Source: SAR116 cluster bacterium AG-447-C21
Lineage (GTDB): Bacteria; Pseudomonadota; Alphaproteobacteria; Thalassobaculales; Thalassobaculaceae
DNA length: 64,000 bases
Assembly: GCA_003212315.1 (NCBI GenBank)
Contig: QCQB01000004.1
Span: forward strand, 62,001-126,000
Direction of reading: 5' to 3'
Made by a program: the position numbers and the translations under genes. Below, piece after piece: positions 1 to 8,370 of this stretch (positions are counted from its first letter, which is position 1; every line of letters starts with the position of its first letter). The notes beneath the pieces are model-generated. The model was not told the origin of the DNA and searched no databases. It worked only from the letters and a program-made list of their open reading frames with translations.

Positions 1-249
1 GAACAAAATTCCTACCAACGACACTATCGCATCGGCTTTCTGGATTACTTTTTTAATATCATCGCGATTTACCACATCCGTTTGAATGATGCTAACACTC
101 CCATTACCTTCGATTTTTTCTAAAAATCTTGCTTTTGTGGGGTTTCGGCAACCGACTATCACGTTTACGTTTTTATTGACTAAACTTTTAACAATTTCAC
201 GACCGATGAAACCACTGCCTCCCAAGACTACAACTTTATTTTTTTTCAA
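1..249 (-). CDS. Complex I NDUFA9-like NAD(P)-binding protein, 5' part only
   Basis: Only the first 83 codons lie in the window; the gene runs off the left edge. A Rossmann loop GGSGFIG is at residues 10-16 and the segment ADAIVSLVGIL at 72-82 is typical of the atypical extended SDR family related to the 39 kDa (NDUFA9) accessory subunit of respiratory complex I, which many alphaproteobacteria carry as a separate gene. The start is taken as TTG at 249 because AGGGAG lies six bases upstream and no in-frame ATG precedes the first Rossmann strand. The family is often annotated as epimerase/dehydratase, but catalysis is doubtful. The family call is good; the role is inferred from family only. Confidence 0.7.
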   Translation of the reverse strand, partial: MKKNKVVVLGGSGFIGREIVKSLVNKNVNVIVGCRNPTKARFLEKIEGNGSVSIIQTDVVNRDDIKKVIQKADAIVSLVGILF

Positions 250-431
250 GATAATCTCCCTAGAGAACTCATTCAGTTCAACAATAAATCTCTGTGAGCG
301 TCTTCACCGATAAGTTTTTTCAAAGAACTTTACAACAAAATTTTTACGATTTAATTTAAATTCTCTCAGTACATATAGCTAAAATTTATTCCTACATTTC
401 AAGTCCAAATCGAGTATTATTGCAGGTTTAA

Positions 432-518
<87 letters not shown>

Positions 519-604
519 TCCTTTTAACTAACATATTAATATTAATTTATTTATTTGAATTTGGTCAGATTAACAAATAATATTTTGGGTGAAAAAGTAT
601 ATCG

Positions 605-1729
605 ATGTGGAAAAGAATTTTTACAGGTTCAATTTTTATAGTCATTTTAAATATTTCAGGATTATTAGATTATAAAGCAGCTTCTGAAGAAATAAATACT
701 TCTAAAATCAAAATTGAGAAAATTGGACCAGTTTACTTACCCTGGGGAGTGGCGGTCCTGACGCCTTACGAAGTACTTGTTACAACGAAAATTGGAAAAC
801 TTTTTTTATTTAACTTAGATACAAAAACGAAAACACTGATAACTGGCATACCACGTTCTGCATTTTATAGACAAGGCGGATTGTTAGATGTTGCTGTCAA
901 AAAAAGAAAAGATGGCGATTATATATTCTTATGTTACTCGAAATTAACAGCTAGCGAGAACTTAACGGTTGCTATCTCAAAAAGTAAATTATCAGGAAAC
1001 AAACTGATTAAAACCCAAGACATATTCATTTCAAACTATTCGTCAAAGAGTGGCGTTCACTTTGGTTGCAGATTAGCCCTAAACGATATTCATCTCTTTG
1101 CCTCACTAGGCGACAGAGGCGATAGAAATAATGCACAAAATCCAAATAATCATCCTGGCTCTATTATAAAGATCCCACTCTACGGAAAAGCGAAAACAGG
1201 AAACCTTGGCTGGCTTTCAGAAATATACTCAATTGGACACAGAAACCCTCAAGGGCTGCACTTTCAGAAATCTACAGGCCAGTTATGGTCCCATGAACAT
1301 GGGCCTCGTGGTGGCGATGAGATCAATATCATAAATAAATATAACAATTATGGTTGGCCTAAAATATCCTACGGCAAAGAGTATATAGGAGGAAATATCG
1401 GCCTCAATTACTCTCCTGAAGGATTTACAGACCCAATTTGGATATGGACACCAAGTATAGCCCCCTCGGGATTAACTTTTTATGAGGGCAAAATGTTCAA
1501 AGAATTTTATGGGAAATTATTAATAGGTGCACTGAAATATCGATGCATTTATCTAATTAGTTTATCATCCGATAATCAACCTGAAAAAGAAGAATGCATT
1601 TTTAAGAATATATTTGGGCGCGTTCGAGATATTGAGGTTATGGCTGACGGCAGCATTCTAGTGATTAATGACGAAAAAAATGGCCATCTTTTTCGTCTAT
1701 CAAGGCCGCATATCACAAATCTTAATTAA
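605..1729 (+). CDS. PQQ-dependent sugar dehydrogenase (YliI/Asd-like), periplasmic
   Basis: This 374-residue protein belongs to the soluble PQQ glucose/sorbosone dehydrogenase family (six-bladed beta-propeller; oxidises aldose sugars in the periplasm). Residues 1-26 look like a signal peptide: Trp-Lys-Arg, then a hydrophobic stretch ending near Ala-Ala-Ser. Family motifs run in order: PWGVAV (46-51), GGLLDVAV (91-98), VHFGCRL (151-157, His152 in the place of the catalytic His), SLGDRGD (168-173), GHRNPQGL (211-218), EHGPRGGDEIN (231-241) and NYGWP (248-252). The gene is monocistronic with its own AT-rich upstream region. No PQQ biosynthesis genes are in the window, so the cofactor must be made elsewhere or imported. 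The substrate is not predictable. Confidence 0.88.
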   Translation: MWKRIFTGSIFIVILNISGLLDYKAASEEINTSKIKIEKIGPVYLPWGVAVLTPYEVLVTTKIGKLFLFNLDTKTKTLITGIPRSAFYRQGGLLDVAVKKRKDGDYIFLCYSKLTASENLTVAISKSKLSGNKLIKTQDIFISNYSSKSGVHFGCRLALNDIHLFASLGDRGDRNNAQNPNNHPGSIIKIPLYGKAKTGNLGWLSEIYSIGHRNPQGLHFQKSTGQLWSHEHGPRGGDEINIINKYNNYGWPKISYGKEYIGGNIGLNYSPEGFTDPIWIWTPSIAPSGLTFYEGKMFKEFYGKLLIGALKYRCIYLISLSSDNQPEKEECIFKNIFGRVRDIEVMADGSILVINDEKNGHLFRLSRPHITNLN

Positions 1730-1884
1730 TTGTCTTGCGTTGATGATTTTTTAAAATGATAAATTTTTTATCTCCAAGCATCCAGCAAAATTGATCTAAT
1801 CATAGATGATATTCATTGTGATTTTGTAATTATATTTTGTTTACTTACTTTTTTTGAAAAAGATCAATATTGCATTAATTACAC

Positions 1885-1913
1885 TTGACATGTACTTAAT
1901 GAATTATTATTAC
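1885..1913 (+). promoter_or_regulatory. Sigma-70-type promoter ahead of the 52-aa gene
   Basis: A perfect -35 hexamer TTGACA at 1885-1890 is followed, after 17 bases, by TATTAC at 1908-1913 (4 of 6 matches to TATAAT). Transcription would start near 1920, about 20 bases before the ATG at 1940. It is one of the best promoter matches I noticed by eye in the intergenic regions. Confidence 0.45.
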
Positions 1914-1939
1914 GTTTTTGTTGAAATTGGAGTAATTAA

Positions 1940-2098
1940 ATGTCAGAAACGAATTTACAAAAAATTGTCAAAGACGCTGAAAGTTTGGAATTTGATGATT
2001 TGATTAAAATCAAGAAGATATTGGACGAAACAGTCGCTAAGCAACGCGATTATGACGATGTGGTTATAACCCGGCAGGGTGCACCTTATTACACGTAA
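1940..2098 (+). CDS. Small 52-aa protein of unknown function
   Basis: The frame runs from ATG at 1940 to TAA at 2096-2098. It has GGAG at 1929-1932, seven bases ahead of the start, and a good promoter 30 bases further up, so it is probably real despite its size. The product is highly charged: the N-terminal two thirds (MSETNLQKIVKDAESLEF, then DDLIKIKKILDETVAKQRDY) should be helical and possibly a short coiled coil, and the tail VVITRQGAPYYT is polar and aromatic. There is no signal peptide or membrane segment. It lies convergent to the protease gene. I do not recognise a family. Confidence 0.55.
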   Translation: MSETNLQKIVKDAESLEFDDLIKIKKILDETVAKQRDYDDVVITRQGAPYYT

Positions 2099-2159
2099 AT
2101 AACCGTTCGATTATTTCCAGTTGTTCCTATGGCACTTTTCGTTTTGCTTGAATATTACA

Positions 2160-4862
2160 CTAGAAAAAAATAGATTCTACCGAGTAACTGCCTGAAGTTT
2201 GAGACAATTCCCCAATGTTTGCCATGACATTCAAGTAATAGTCACCTGTGCTCGGAGCGGTATACGATACAGAAGCTTCAAACCCCGTTCCACTATCATC
2301 ATCTTGCGCAACCAAGGTATTGTTTTCATTATATAAGAAAGCTTGAGGGTCCCAAAGAGTTCCATGATTACTATGTGAACCCCGAACATCAAACCTATAA
2401 GTTGTATCTGCTTCGAGTGAAAATCGGAACATATCCCTGTCGCCAAGGAAATCAATATTACCAGCAAAAATAGTATTTAGGTTTGCAAGCGATGCCCCGT
2501 TTATAGTATCGCCAACTATGTCTCCAAGACTGCTCGTAGCAATAGATGTCTGTTTAACATCTAGCTGATACGAACCAGTCAAAGCTGAACTAAATGCACC
2601 GGCCTCTATATATATTTCGCCTGTCGACGGAGCAGTATAACTTAACAAACTTTCAAACCCCCGACCTCCATCGTCGTTTTGACCAAGTACTTCTCCGTTA
2701 ATATCTAAAACACGCAACAGTGGGTCGGTTAATGTACCTACATTCGAAGTCGAACCTTTCATATCGATTTGATATGTTGCACCGGATGTCACGGATAAAG
2801 AGAAAACATCTTTATCGCCGCCAATCTCTATGTTTCCCGTTTGGGAGATGCCAGGAGTTATAGAAGTTAACCCAAGTGAAGGCGCATTGGCTATATCATT
2901 GTCAGCAGAGCCCCCCGATGCCCCGACGGAAATCTCATACGTCCCTGTATGTGTATCAAATGCACCAGCTTCCACATACAATGTTTCAGTAGTCGTCGGT
3001 GTATAAATTATTTGTGATTCTAACCTAAAACCACCATCATCATTTTGACCTAAAATGGTTCCGGTCGAGTCCTTTAATGTCAATAATGGATCTCGCAAAT
3101 TGCCAACAGAAGACCAAAAACCTTTCTGATCTATCGTATAGGTGACACCAGCCTGAACGTCTAAGGAGAAAATATCAGTATCGCTTGCAATCTCTAAATT
3201 ACCAGATTGATTAGTCCCAACACTCAAGGCCGTATTACCACCAATATTACCAGAATGATCATCTTGGATAGTGACGTCAGTAACGTCTAATTGGTATGTA
3301 CCGGTCAAACCAGAACTGAAAGCACCCGCCTCTATAAAAAAATCTCCACTTGTTGATGGAGCGAAAGTTAAACTAGACTCAAATCCAGTTCCTCCATCGT
3401 CATTTTGAGCTATCTGAGAGCCATTAGAATCTAAAATCGTAACAATTGGATCTGTCAAAGTCCCAAGTGCCGAAGGCTCCCCCCTAAGGTCAATTAAGTA
3501 AGTTGAGCCTGCTGTTCCAGAAACTTTGTAAACATCCTTATCTCCACCTCTTTCTAAGTTTCCTATTACGGAAACTCCCGGAGCCACTGCTGTGTTTGAT
3601 CCTATTGAATCTGGATGGTCATCTGTGCTTGGCTGTTGCAAAGTTGGTGCATCTGGAAGTGTTCCTCCGGCAGCCAAAAGCCCAAGTGCATTTACATCAA
3701 GTACTCTATAATTACCGCCTGTCGCTGGATCTGAGAAAGTAGATGCCGATTGCTGGAGAAATGTCTCAAAATCATCGACTGATAAGTTAGGATTGAGTTG
3801 GCTCATTAATGAAGATACACCGGCGACATAGGGAGTTGCCATGCTCGTTCCACTCAATGTTTGCGTTGTTGCTCCAACCCCAGGAGCAGCATTGGTTATT
3901 CCTGTACCTGGCGCGAATACTTGTGTGATCGTTGTATCTCGCTGAGAATAACTTGCTGCGCCTTCATTTACGCTATCTAAGGCACTTATTGCTAACGCGT
4001 TGGGATCTGATGCTGGTGTCCCCACTCCCTCAGCATTGAATGATGCAAAACTATTACCAGCTGCTACAAAAGTTATCACACCTTGTGACTTCAACGCAGC
4101 GATTTCATCACTTAACGATGACAACTGGGTCGAGGACGAATTATCTGAAGCCCCGAGGGACATATTAACCGAAGTGATGTTATAGGTCGCACGATTATCT
4201 AAAACCCATTGTAACCCTGCCTCTATACTAGAAAAAGAACCACCATTTGCTCCTAAAACCTGAATTGCTGCCACATTAGCCCCTGGGGCAGTACCAGGGA
4301 ACGTTGCATCTGATGACATCGCGATCCCAGCTACATGTGTTCCATGAGTATCTGAGTCTTGCGCCCCATTACCATCACCGTGAAAATCCGCAGACGCCAC
4401 GATGTTATCGGAAACACCGTCACCATTAGTATCAGCTCCAAAAAATGGATGATCTAAATCAATCCCCGTATCTAACACAGCTATAGTCGTTCCACTGCCA
4501 TCAATAGTCGGATTCGCTGTTTTAAAGGCCTCCAAGTTTGTCGCGGCCGAAGCGGTCGCTGCCACACCAAATGTTAAATTGGACTTTGTTGTGATTGTGG
4601 GAACAAAATTTCCCCCAACAGAACTACTATTTACCGACATTGATGCAATAAGCGACTTTTCGGTATATTCGTCAGCATCTGCCTTCATGTTACTATCGCT
4701 GGCGGATAGGACAAAGTTACTCGACGTCTGGGATATACCGTCATCGGCAAGCACTAAAATATTGTTATCCCCTATACCGTCTTTGAGCGTATACCCATAA
4801 ATCTGGCCAGATCGTTCGTTAAAGTTCAGGTACTCAGGCAGTTCTTCGCCAGTCGAGGACAT
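2160..4862 (-). CDS. Subtilisin-like (S8) serine protease with four PPC repeats; main fragment of a frame-broken gene
   Basis: This is a 900-residue secreted-type peptidase. Residues 1-55 resemble the end of an Ig/dystroglycan-type domain (YLNFNERSGQIYGY). The S8 catalytic domain covers about 100-395: Asp131 (AVLDTGID), His173 (THGTHVAG), oxyanion Asn270 (VAAGN) and Ser340 (SGTSMATPYVAG), a complete triad. Residues about 410-900 hold four bacterial pre-peptidase C-terminal repeats of some 115-120 residues, each with a GGDKDVF/SDTDIF-like strand, a TLTDP-like strand, a (Q)NDDGG loop and an (I)EAGAF or equivalent strand. The ATG at 4862 has no ribosome site. The same frame is open upstream through the ten-C tract, where it lines up with the preceding fragment if one C is removed, giving one protein of about 1094 residues. 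The natural start is therefore probably at 5445. Such proteins degrade extracellular protein. Confidence 0.88.
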   Translation of the reverse strand: MSSTGEELPEYLNFNERSGQIYGYTLKDGIGDNNILVLADDGISQTSSNFVLSASDSNMKADADEYTEKSLIASMSVNSSSVGGNFVPTITTKSNLTFGVAATASAATNLEAFKTANPTIDGSGTTIAVLDTGIDLDHPFFGADTNGDGVSDNIVASADFHGDGNGAQDSDTHGTHVAGIAMSSDATFPGTAPGANVAAIQVLGANGGSFSSIEAGLQWVLDNRATYNITSVNMSLGASDNSSSTQLSSLSDEIAALKSQGVITFVAAGNSFASFNAEGVGTPASDPNALAISALDSVNEGAASYSQRDTTITQVFAPGTGITNAAPGVGATTQTLSGTSMATPYVAGVSSLMSQLNPNLSVDDFETFLQQSASTFSDPATGGNYRVLDVNALGLLAAGGTLPDAPTLQQPSTDDHPDSIGSNTAVAPGVSVIGNLERGGDKDVYKVSGTAGSTYLIDLRGEPSALGTLTDPIVTILDSNGSQIAQNDDGGTGFESSLTFAPSTSGDFFIEAGAFSSGLTGTYQLDVTDVTIQDDHSGNIGGNTALSVGTNQSGNLEIASDTDIFSLDVQAGVTYTIDQKGFWSSVGNLRDPLLTLKDSTGTILGQNDDGGFRLESQIIYTPTTTETLYVEAGAFDTHTGTYEISVGASGGSADNDIANAPSLGLTSITPGISQTGNIEIGGDKDVFSLSVTSGATYQIDMKGSTSNVGTLTDPLLRVLDINGEVLGQNDDGGRGFESLLSYTAPSTGEIYIEAGAFSSALTGSYQLDVKQTSIATSSLGDIVGDTINGASLANLNTIFAGNIDFLGDRDMFRFSLEADTTYRFDVRGSHSNHGTLWDPQAFLYNENNTLVAQDDDSGTGFEASVSYTAPSTGDYYLNVMANIGELSQTSGSYSVESIFF

Positions 4863-4887
4863 CGCTGTAACAGATCCATTAAATCCA

Positions 4888-5445
4888 TTACCCCCCCCCC
4901 AAATCCATAACGATACTCACTGGCAAATTAAATGAACCACTTATTTCCGTCTCAACGGTATCAAACCTATTGGAAACAATTATCGTCGACTGCTGACTAG
5001 CAAGTTGCTCAGCTTCCCGCGTATCCACCACCCCACCGTAGCCTATTATTCCTTCCGAAGTATACGAGCTGGAGGCTTCGAAATTCTCTATCTCATTGAT
5101 GTCTGTGGAATAATGATGAAATCCCGTTTCGGTATTGAAAAATCGATGAACCGCCTGCGTCCCATCCACTTCGGTTTGAAAAAGTCTGAAGACATTACCC
5201 TCTTCCACAAAGTCAGCGTTTGATCGCAACACCTCTATTTCAAGCGGGTCTGCGGTAAAAACGTGATCATTTGTGCTGGTATTTAAAAAACGAGTAAATT
5301 GGAGATCGCCACTCTCAAAACCCTCAAAAGCTGCTTTTTGATTCAAGCCACCCTGCAGGGTTTCCCCCTCCTCTGCAGCAGCATAGTGCAAAAAGTTATC
5401 ACCAGAATATTGAACGATGAGTTCATTATAAACTTTGGATACCAT
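4888..5445 (-). CDS. N-terminal fragment of the secreted protease: DUF5648-like repeats
   Basis: This 185-residue frame starts at ATG 5445 behind a GGGAAA ribosome site. It contains beta-rich repeats of the type FTRFLNTSTNDHVFTAD, VHRFFNTETGFHHYSTD (residues about 50-130), resembling DUF5648, a domain found attached to secreted hydrolases and surface proteins. The frame ends in GGG-stop immediately at the ten-C tract (4891-4900), and the sequence continues in another frame into the S8 protease. With nine C the two parts fuse in frame (MDLGGG, then NGFNGSVTAM). No classical signal peptide is visible at the start, so export could be by a type I system; this is inference. Alone the fragment would have no enzymatic role. 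Confidence 0.75.
   Translation of the reverse strand: MVSKVYNELIVQYSGDNFLHYAAAEEGETLQGGLNQKAAFEGFESGDLQFTRFLNTSTNDHVFTADPLEIEVLRSNADFVEEGNVFRLFQTEVDGTQAVHRFFNTETGFHHYSTDINEIENFEASSSYTSEGIIGYGGVVDTREAEQLASQQSTIIVSNRFDTVETEISGSFNLPVSIVMDLGGG
4891..4900. repeat. Ten-C homopolymer at the frame break in the protease gene
   Basis: Exactly ten C on the plus strand (ten G in the coding strand) lie where the reading frame of the protease shifts. The upstream frame reads Gly-Gly-Gly-stop across it; the downstream frame is open through it. Loss of one G, or gain of two, joins the two. Such tracts change length by slipped-strand mispairing in phase-variable surface genes, and they are also a common site of sequencing error. 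Confidence 0.9.
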
Positions 5446-5565
5446 CTTTTTCCCATTCTTTCGAATTTATACAAGGAGCTTACTTATTCCTAAGTGTATC
5501 TGAACAATCAAAAAAATATAGGCCTACCTTGTGTTTTAACTCACAATCCAAATATTTTTTATCAA

Positions 5566-6246
5566 TCACGAATTCGTCTTCACTTGATCCTTGTAGAATT
5601 TTCTATTCGTTTTTATTTGTTCAATAACTTCAGTTAATCTGTCTCTATCCGCTGTTTCATATTTTAATCTCAGTTTTGTTTCTCTTAAAAACGGGATAAT
5701 CTGAACTAAAGGATCACCTTTTTTAAATGAGATCGAGTCCTCTTCATCCTCTAAGCAAATGGCTAATGGTATATTTATCATATTGTAATAGGTGTCAGAA
5801 CGGACTGCTCCAGACAGGCAAAATGCGTTTCTATGCCCGTTTCTATTAAACGGTTGAGTGAATAGGCAGGAGTATCCTTTTGGAACAGTAAACACCCAAG
5901 GAAGCCCAATTTTAATAACATGATAGTTTTCGAATTCTGAATTTTTATACTGTTTTGCTTCATGGCCTCCAATAATTGGGTAACCAATATGATCACATTT
6001 TATTATTTTTCCAGATTTCTCCGCAATCCCAACATATTCGAAAGTCATATCACATGGGAATTCTACAATTATACCTTGAATCATGCACTCAATCGCCGGC
6101 AAGCAGTCTGACATATTAAGTGTATTGGAAGTTAGGGCCGCCTTCCTTAATTCCTTCATCCAGTTAGGAAAATAATCGGACGCTGCCCTAGGGTTTTCCC
6201 ACCAGTCCGCAAGTCCATCAACTCTTTTGATACTTACCTCAACCAT
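5566..6246 (-). CDS. Uncharacterised 226-aa protein, phage/DUF6065-like
   Basis: The start ATG at 6246 is preceded by GGGGT. The N-terminus has WWENPRAASDYFPNWMKEL, then a Cys-containing segment (LPAIECMIQGIIVEFPCD), a central Gly-rich stretch and a C-terminal charged helix (residues about 185-226). The pattern of an aromatic N-terminus, an acidic-capped membrane-free body and 'LP...WM' recalls uncharacterised proteins found in marine phages and some bacteria (DUF6065-like); I cannot confirm that membership. No signal peptide or membrane helix is visible. It is a single gene between the protease (same strand) and a divergent CoA-transferase. Function unknown. Confidence 0.65.
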   Translation of the reverse strand: MVEVSIKRVDGLADWWENPRAASDYFPNWMKELRKAALTSNTLNMSDCLPAIECMIQGIIVEFPCDMTFEYVGIAEKSGKIIKCDHIGYPIIGGHEAKQYKNSEFENYHVIKIGLPWVFTVPKGYSCLFTQPFNRNGHRNAFCLSGAVRSDTYYNMINIPLAICLEDEEDSISFKKGDPLVQIIPFLRETKLRLKYETADRDRLTEVIEQIKTNRKFYKDQVKTNS

Positions 6247-6438
6247 TTATTACCCCATGTTTATTCGAATTTTATATATCCTAATAGGTTAGCGCTTATA
6301 AACGAATGAAGTTAGCAATTTTCCCAACTTAAGCTTTCTATAAAAATGGTATTGTTGCTATAAACACTCAGTATTATCTTAATAGAGTTAATTCTTCTAT
6401 CACGTTTATTCTAAGATTTTTTGTTTGGGGCGATTTAA

Positions 6439-7644
6439 ATGGCAGGTGCATTAAAAGGCATAAAGATTCTGGATCTAACCTCTGTTGGTTTTGGTCCATA
6501 CGCTTGTCAAATTTTGGGCGATTATGGTGCAGAGATAATTAAAATTGAATCTCCCGATGGAGATATTACCCGAGGGATAGGGCCATTTCGTAATAATGGA
6601 ATGGGTCACTTTTTTTTAAATGCAAATAGAAATAAACGTAGTCTAGTTCTCGATCTAAAGAAAGGCGCTGCTAAGAGAATATTTTTTAACTTGGTAAAAA
6701 GTGCCGATGTAGTTATGACATCTATTAGGCCCGCGGCTATGGATCGATTAGGGCTAGGCTTTGATGATTGTATTAAGATAAATGAAAAATTGATATACGT
6801 TGCGTTAGTTGGATTTGGGCAATCGGGACCATATGCGAAAAGACCCGCCTATGACGATATTATTCAAGGTGTTTCTGGAATGGCCTCAATGCAAGGAGGT
6901 AGAGATGGGGACCCCATTTTTGTGAATGCGTCTATTTGCGATAAAATATGTTCTCAAATTGCCGCACATGCTACTCTAGCGGCACTCTATAGTAGAACAA
7001 ATGATGGGATTGGTCAGTTAGTCGAGGTGCCGATGTTCGAATCAATGGTAGGATTTAATCTAGTAGAGCACCAGTCAGGCATGACCTTTGAACCCCCCAT
7101 GGGAGATAGAGGGTACGAACGATCCATGGCGAAGCACCGCAAACCCTATGCCACATCGGACGGTTTTGTTTGCGCACTTCCATATACAACAAAACATTGG
7201 CAAACTTTCTTTTCTATAATGAAAAGAGATGATTTGGTGAATGATCCGCGAGTCGTAAATGCAAAAATAAGAAGTGAAAAAATTGCCGAACTTTATGAAC
7301 TAGTATCCGAATTAGTAAAAGATTGGACAACGAACGAGCTTTTAGAAGCTCTGCATGTTGGCGACATTCCACACGGCGAAGCAACCGAATTAAATAACTT
7401 AGAAAATGACCCTCATTTGAGTGAGATAGATTTTTTCCAATTGATAGATCATCCATCAGAGGGGAAAATAAAACTAACTTCACCTCCAGTAAATTTTTCT
7501 GAAACTCCTGCAACTATTGATCGATTACCTCCGCTACTAGGGGAACATAACAAAGAAATTCTAAAGGAGATTGGATATACTGATGAAGAAATATCAAAAC
7601 TTCACGAAGACCAAATCATAGGTTGTTCAGATATAGGCCAATAA
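6439..7644 (+). CDS. CaiB/BaiF (class III) CoA-transferase
   Basis: This 401-residue enzyme moves CoA between carboxylic acids through an aspartyl-CoA anhydride. It opens with GIKILDLTSVGFGPYACQ and AEIIKIESPDGD, typical of the family. Asp168 in SICDKICS takes the position of the catalytic Asp. VEVPMFESM (about 194-202) is the usual following strand, and the C-terminus has DIPHGEATELNNLENDPHL. Length matches the family (about 390-410). The substrate pair cannot be told from sequence. The gene has GGGGCG ahead of the ATG and stands alone, divergent from the 226-aa gene, and is followed 60 bases later by the RNase D gene. It may be involved in catabolism of an organic acid. Confidence 0.9.
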   Translation: MAGALKGIKILDLTSVGFGPYACQILGDYGAEIIKIESPDGDITRGIGPFRNNGMGHFFLNANRNKRSLVLDLKKGAAKRIFFNLVKSADVVMTSIRPAAMDRLGLGFDDCIKINEKLIYVALVGFGQSGPYAKRPAYDDIIQGVSGMASMQGGRDGDPIFVNASICDKICSQIAAHATLAALYSRTNDGIGQLVEVPMFESMVGFNLVEHQSGMTFEPPMGDRGYERSMAKHRKPYATSDGFVCALPYTTKHWQTFFSIMKRDDLVNDPRVVNAKIRSEKIAELYELVSELVKDWTTNELLEALHVGDIPHGEATELNNLENDPHLSEIDFFQLIDHPSEGKIKLTSPPVNFSETPATIDRLPPLLGEHNKEILKEIGYTDEEISKLHEDQIIGCSDIGQ

Positions 7645-7705
7645 ATTCTCACCTGTAGATTCAGCAGAAAATAATACGGAGTAATAATCAAATGAAAATA
7701 AGTAT

Positions 7706-8317
7706 ATGCCTATAAATTTATACAAAGGGGATTTACCTTCCGGTCTTAATCTTGGTCCAGTTGTCGCCATAGACAGCGAAACGATGGGATTAAAACCCCA
7801 AAGAGATAGATTGTGCTTGATACAACTATCTTCAGGAGACGGAAATGCGCATTTGGTTCAGTTTGAACGATGCAACTATACCGCTCCAAATCTAGTTAAA
7901 TTATTAGAAGACTCAGATGTAACAAAGGTATTTCATTATGCACGCTTTGACGTGGCTATTATAAAAAAGTATCTTAAAGTTCAAACAAATTCAATTTATT
8001 GCACAAAAATTGCCTCTAAACTCGTTCGAACCTATACCGATAAACATGGACTCAAAGACTTATGCAAAGAATTGCTCAACCTTGATCTATCTAAGCAACA
8101 GCAATCCTCCGATTGGGGCGCTAAAAATCTCACAGAAGAACAAAAAACATATGCTGCCTCCGATGTTCTTTATTTACATAAAATTAAGGAGATTCTCGAT
8201 CAACGTTTACTTAGGGAAGAACGAGTCAAACTAGCGAATTTTTGCTTTGAATTTCTTCAAACGAGGGCTAACTTGGATCTGATAGGTTTTGAAAATGAGG
8301 ATATTTTTAGTCATTGA
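7706..8317 (+). CDS. Ribonuclease D-type 3'-5' exonuclease
   Basis: This is a short (203 aa) DEDDy exonuclease: Exo I motif AIDSETMGL with Asp23 and Glu25, Exo II FHYARFDVAII with Asp82, Exo III YAASDVLYL with Tyr149 and Asp153. It lacks the HRDC domains of Escherichia coli RNase D, as is usual for the short alphaproteobacterial version that sits just upstream of lptC. It would trim 3' ends of structured RNA such as tRNA precursors. It is first in the chain leading to lptC, lptA, lptB and rpoN on the same strand, with 53 bases before lptC. Confidence 0.88.
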   Translation: MPINLYKGDLPSGLNLGPVVAIDSETMGLKPQRDRLCLIQLSSGDGNAHLVQFERCNYTAPNLVKLLEDSDVTKVFHYARFDVAIIKKYLKVQTNSIYCTKIASKLVRTYTDKHGLKDLCKELLNLDLSKQQQSSDWGAKNLTEEQKTYAASDVLYLHKIKEILDQRLLREERVKLANFCFEFLQTRANLDLIGFENEDIFSH

Positions 8318-8370
8318 ACAGCAAACCTGATATATGTAATCAGTTGATAATTAAATTAAAATTTATTTGA

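Noticed and set aside
86-313. 75-codon frame on the plus strand at the left end
   Set aside because: It is antisense to the NDUFA9-like gene, whose frame gives a sound Rossmann protein.
534-546. AT palindrome after tRNA-Leu as a terminator
   Set aside because: ATTAATATTAAT is AT-only and would make no stable stem.
2163-3640. Repeats in the protease gene as a CRISPR or DNA repeat array
   Set aside because: The repetition is at protein level (four PPC domains of about 115-120 residues); the DNA copies differ and have no spacer pattern.
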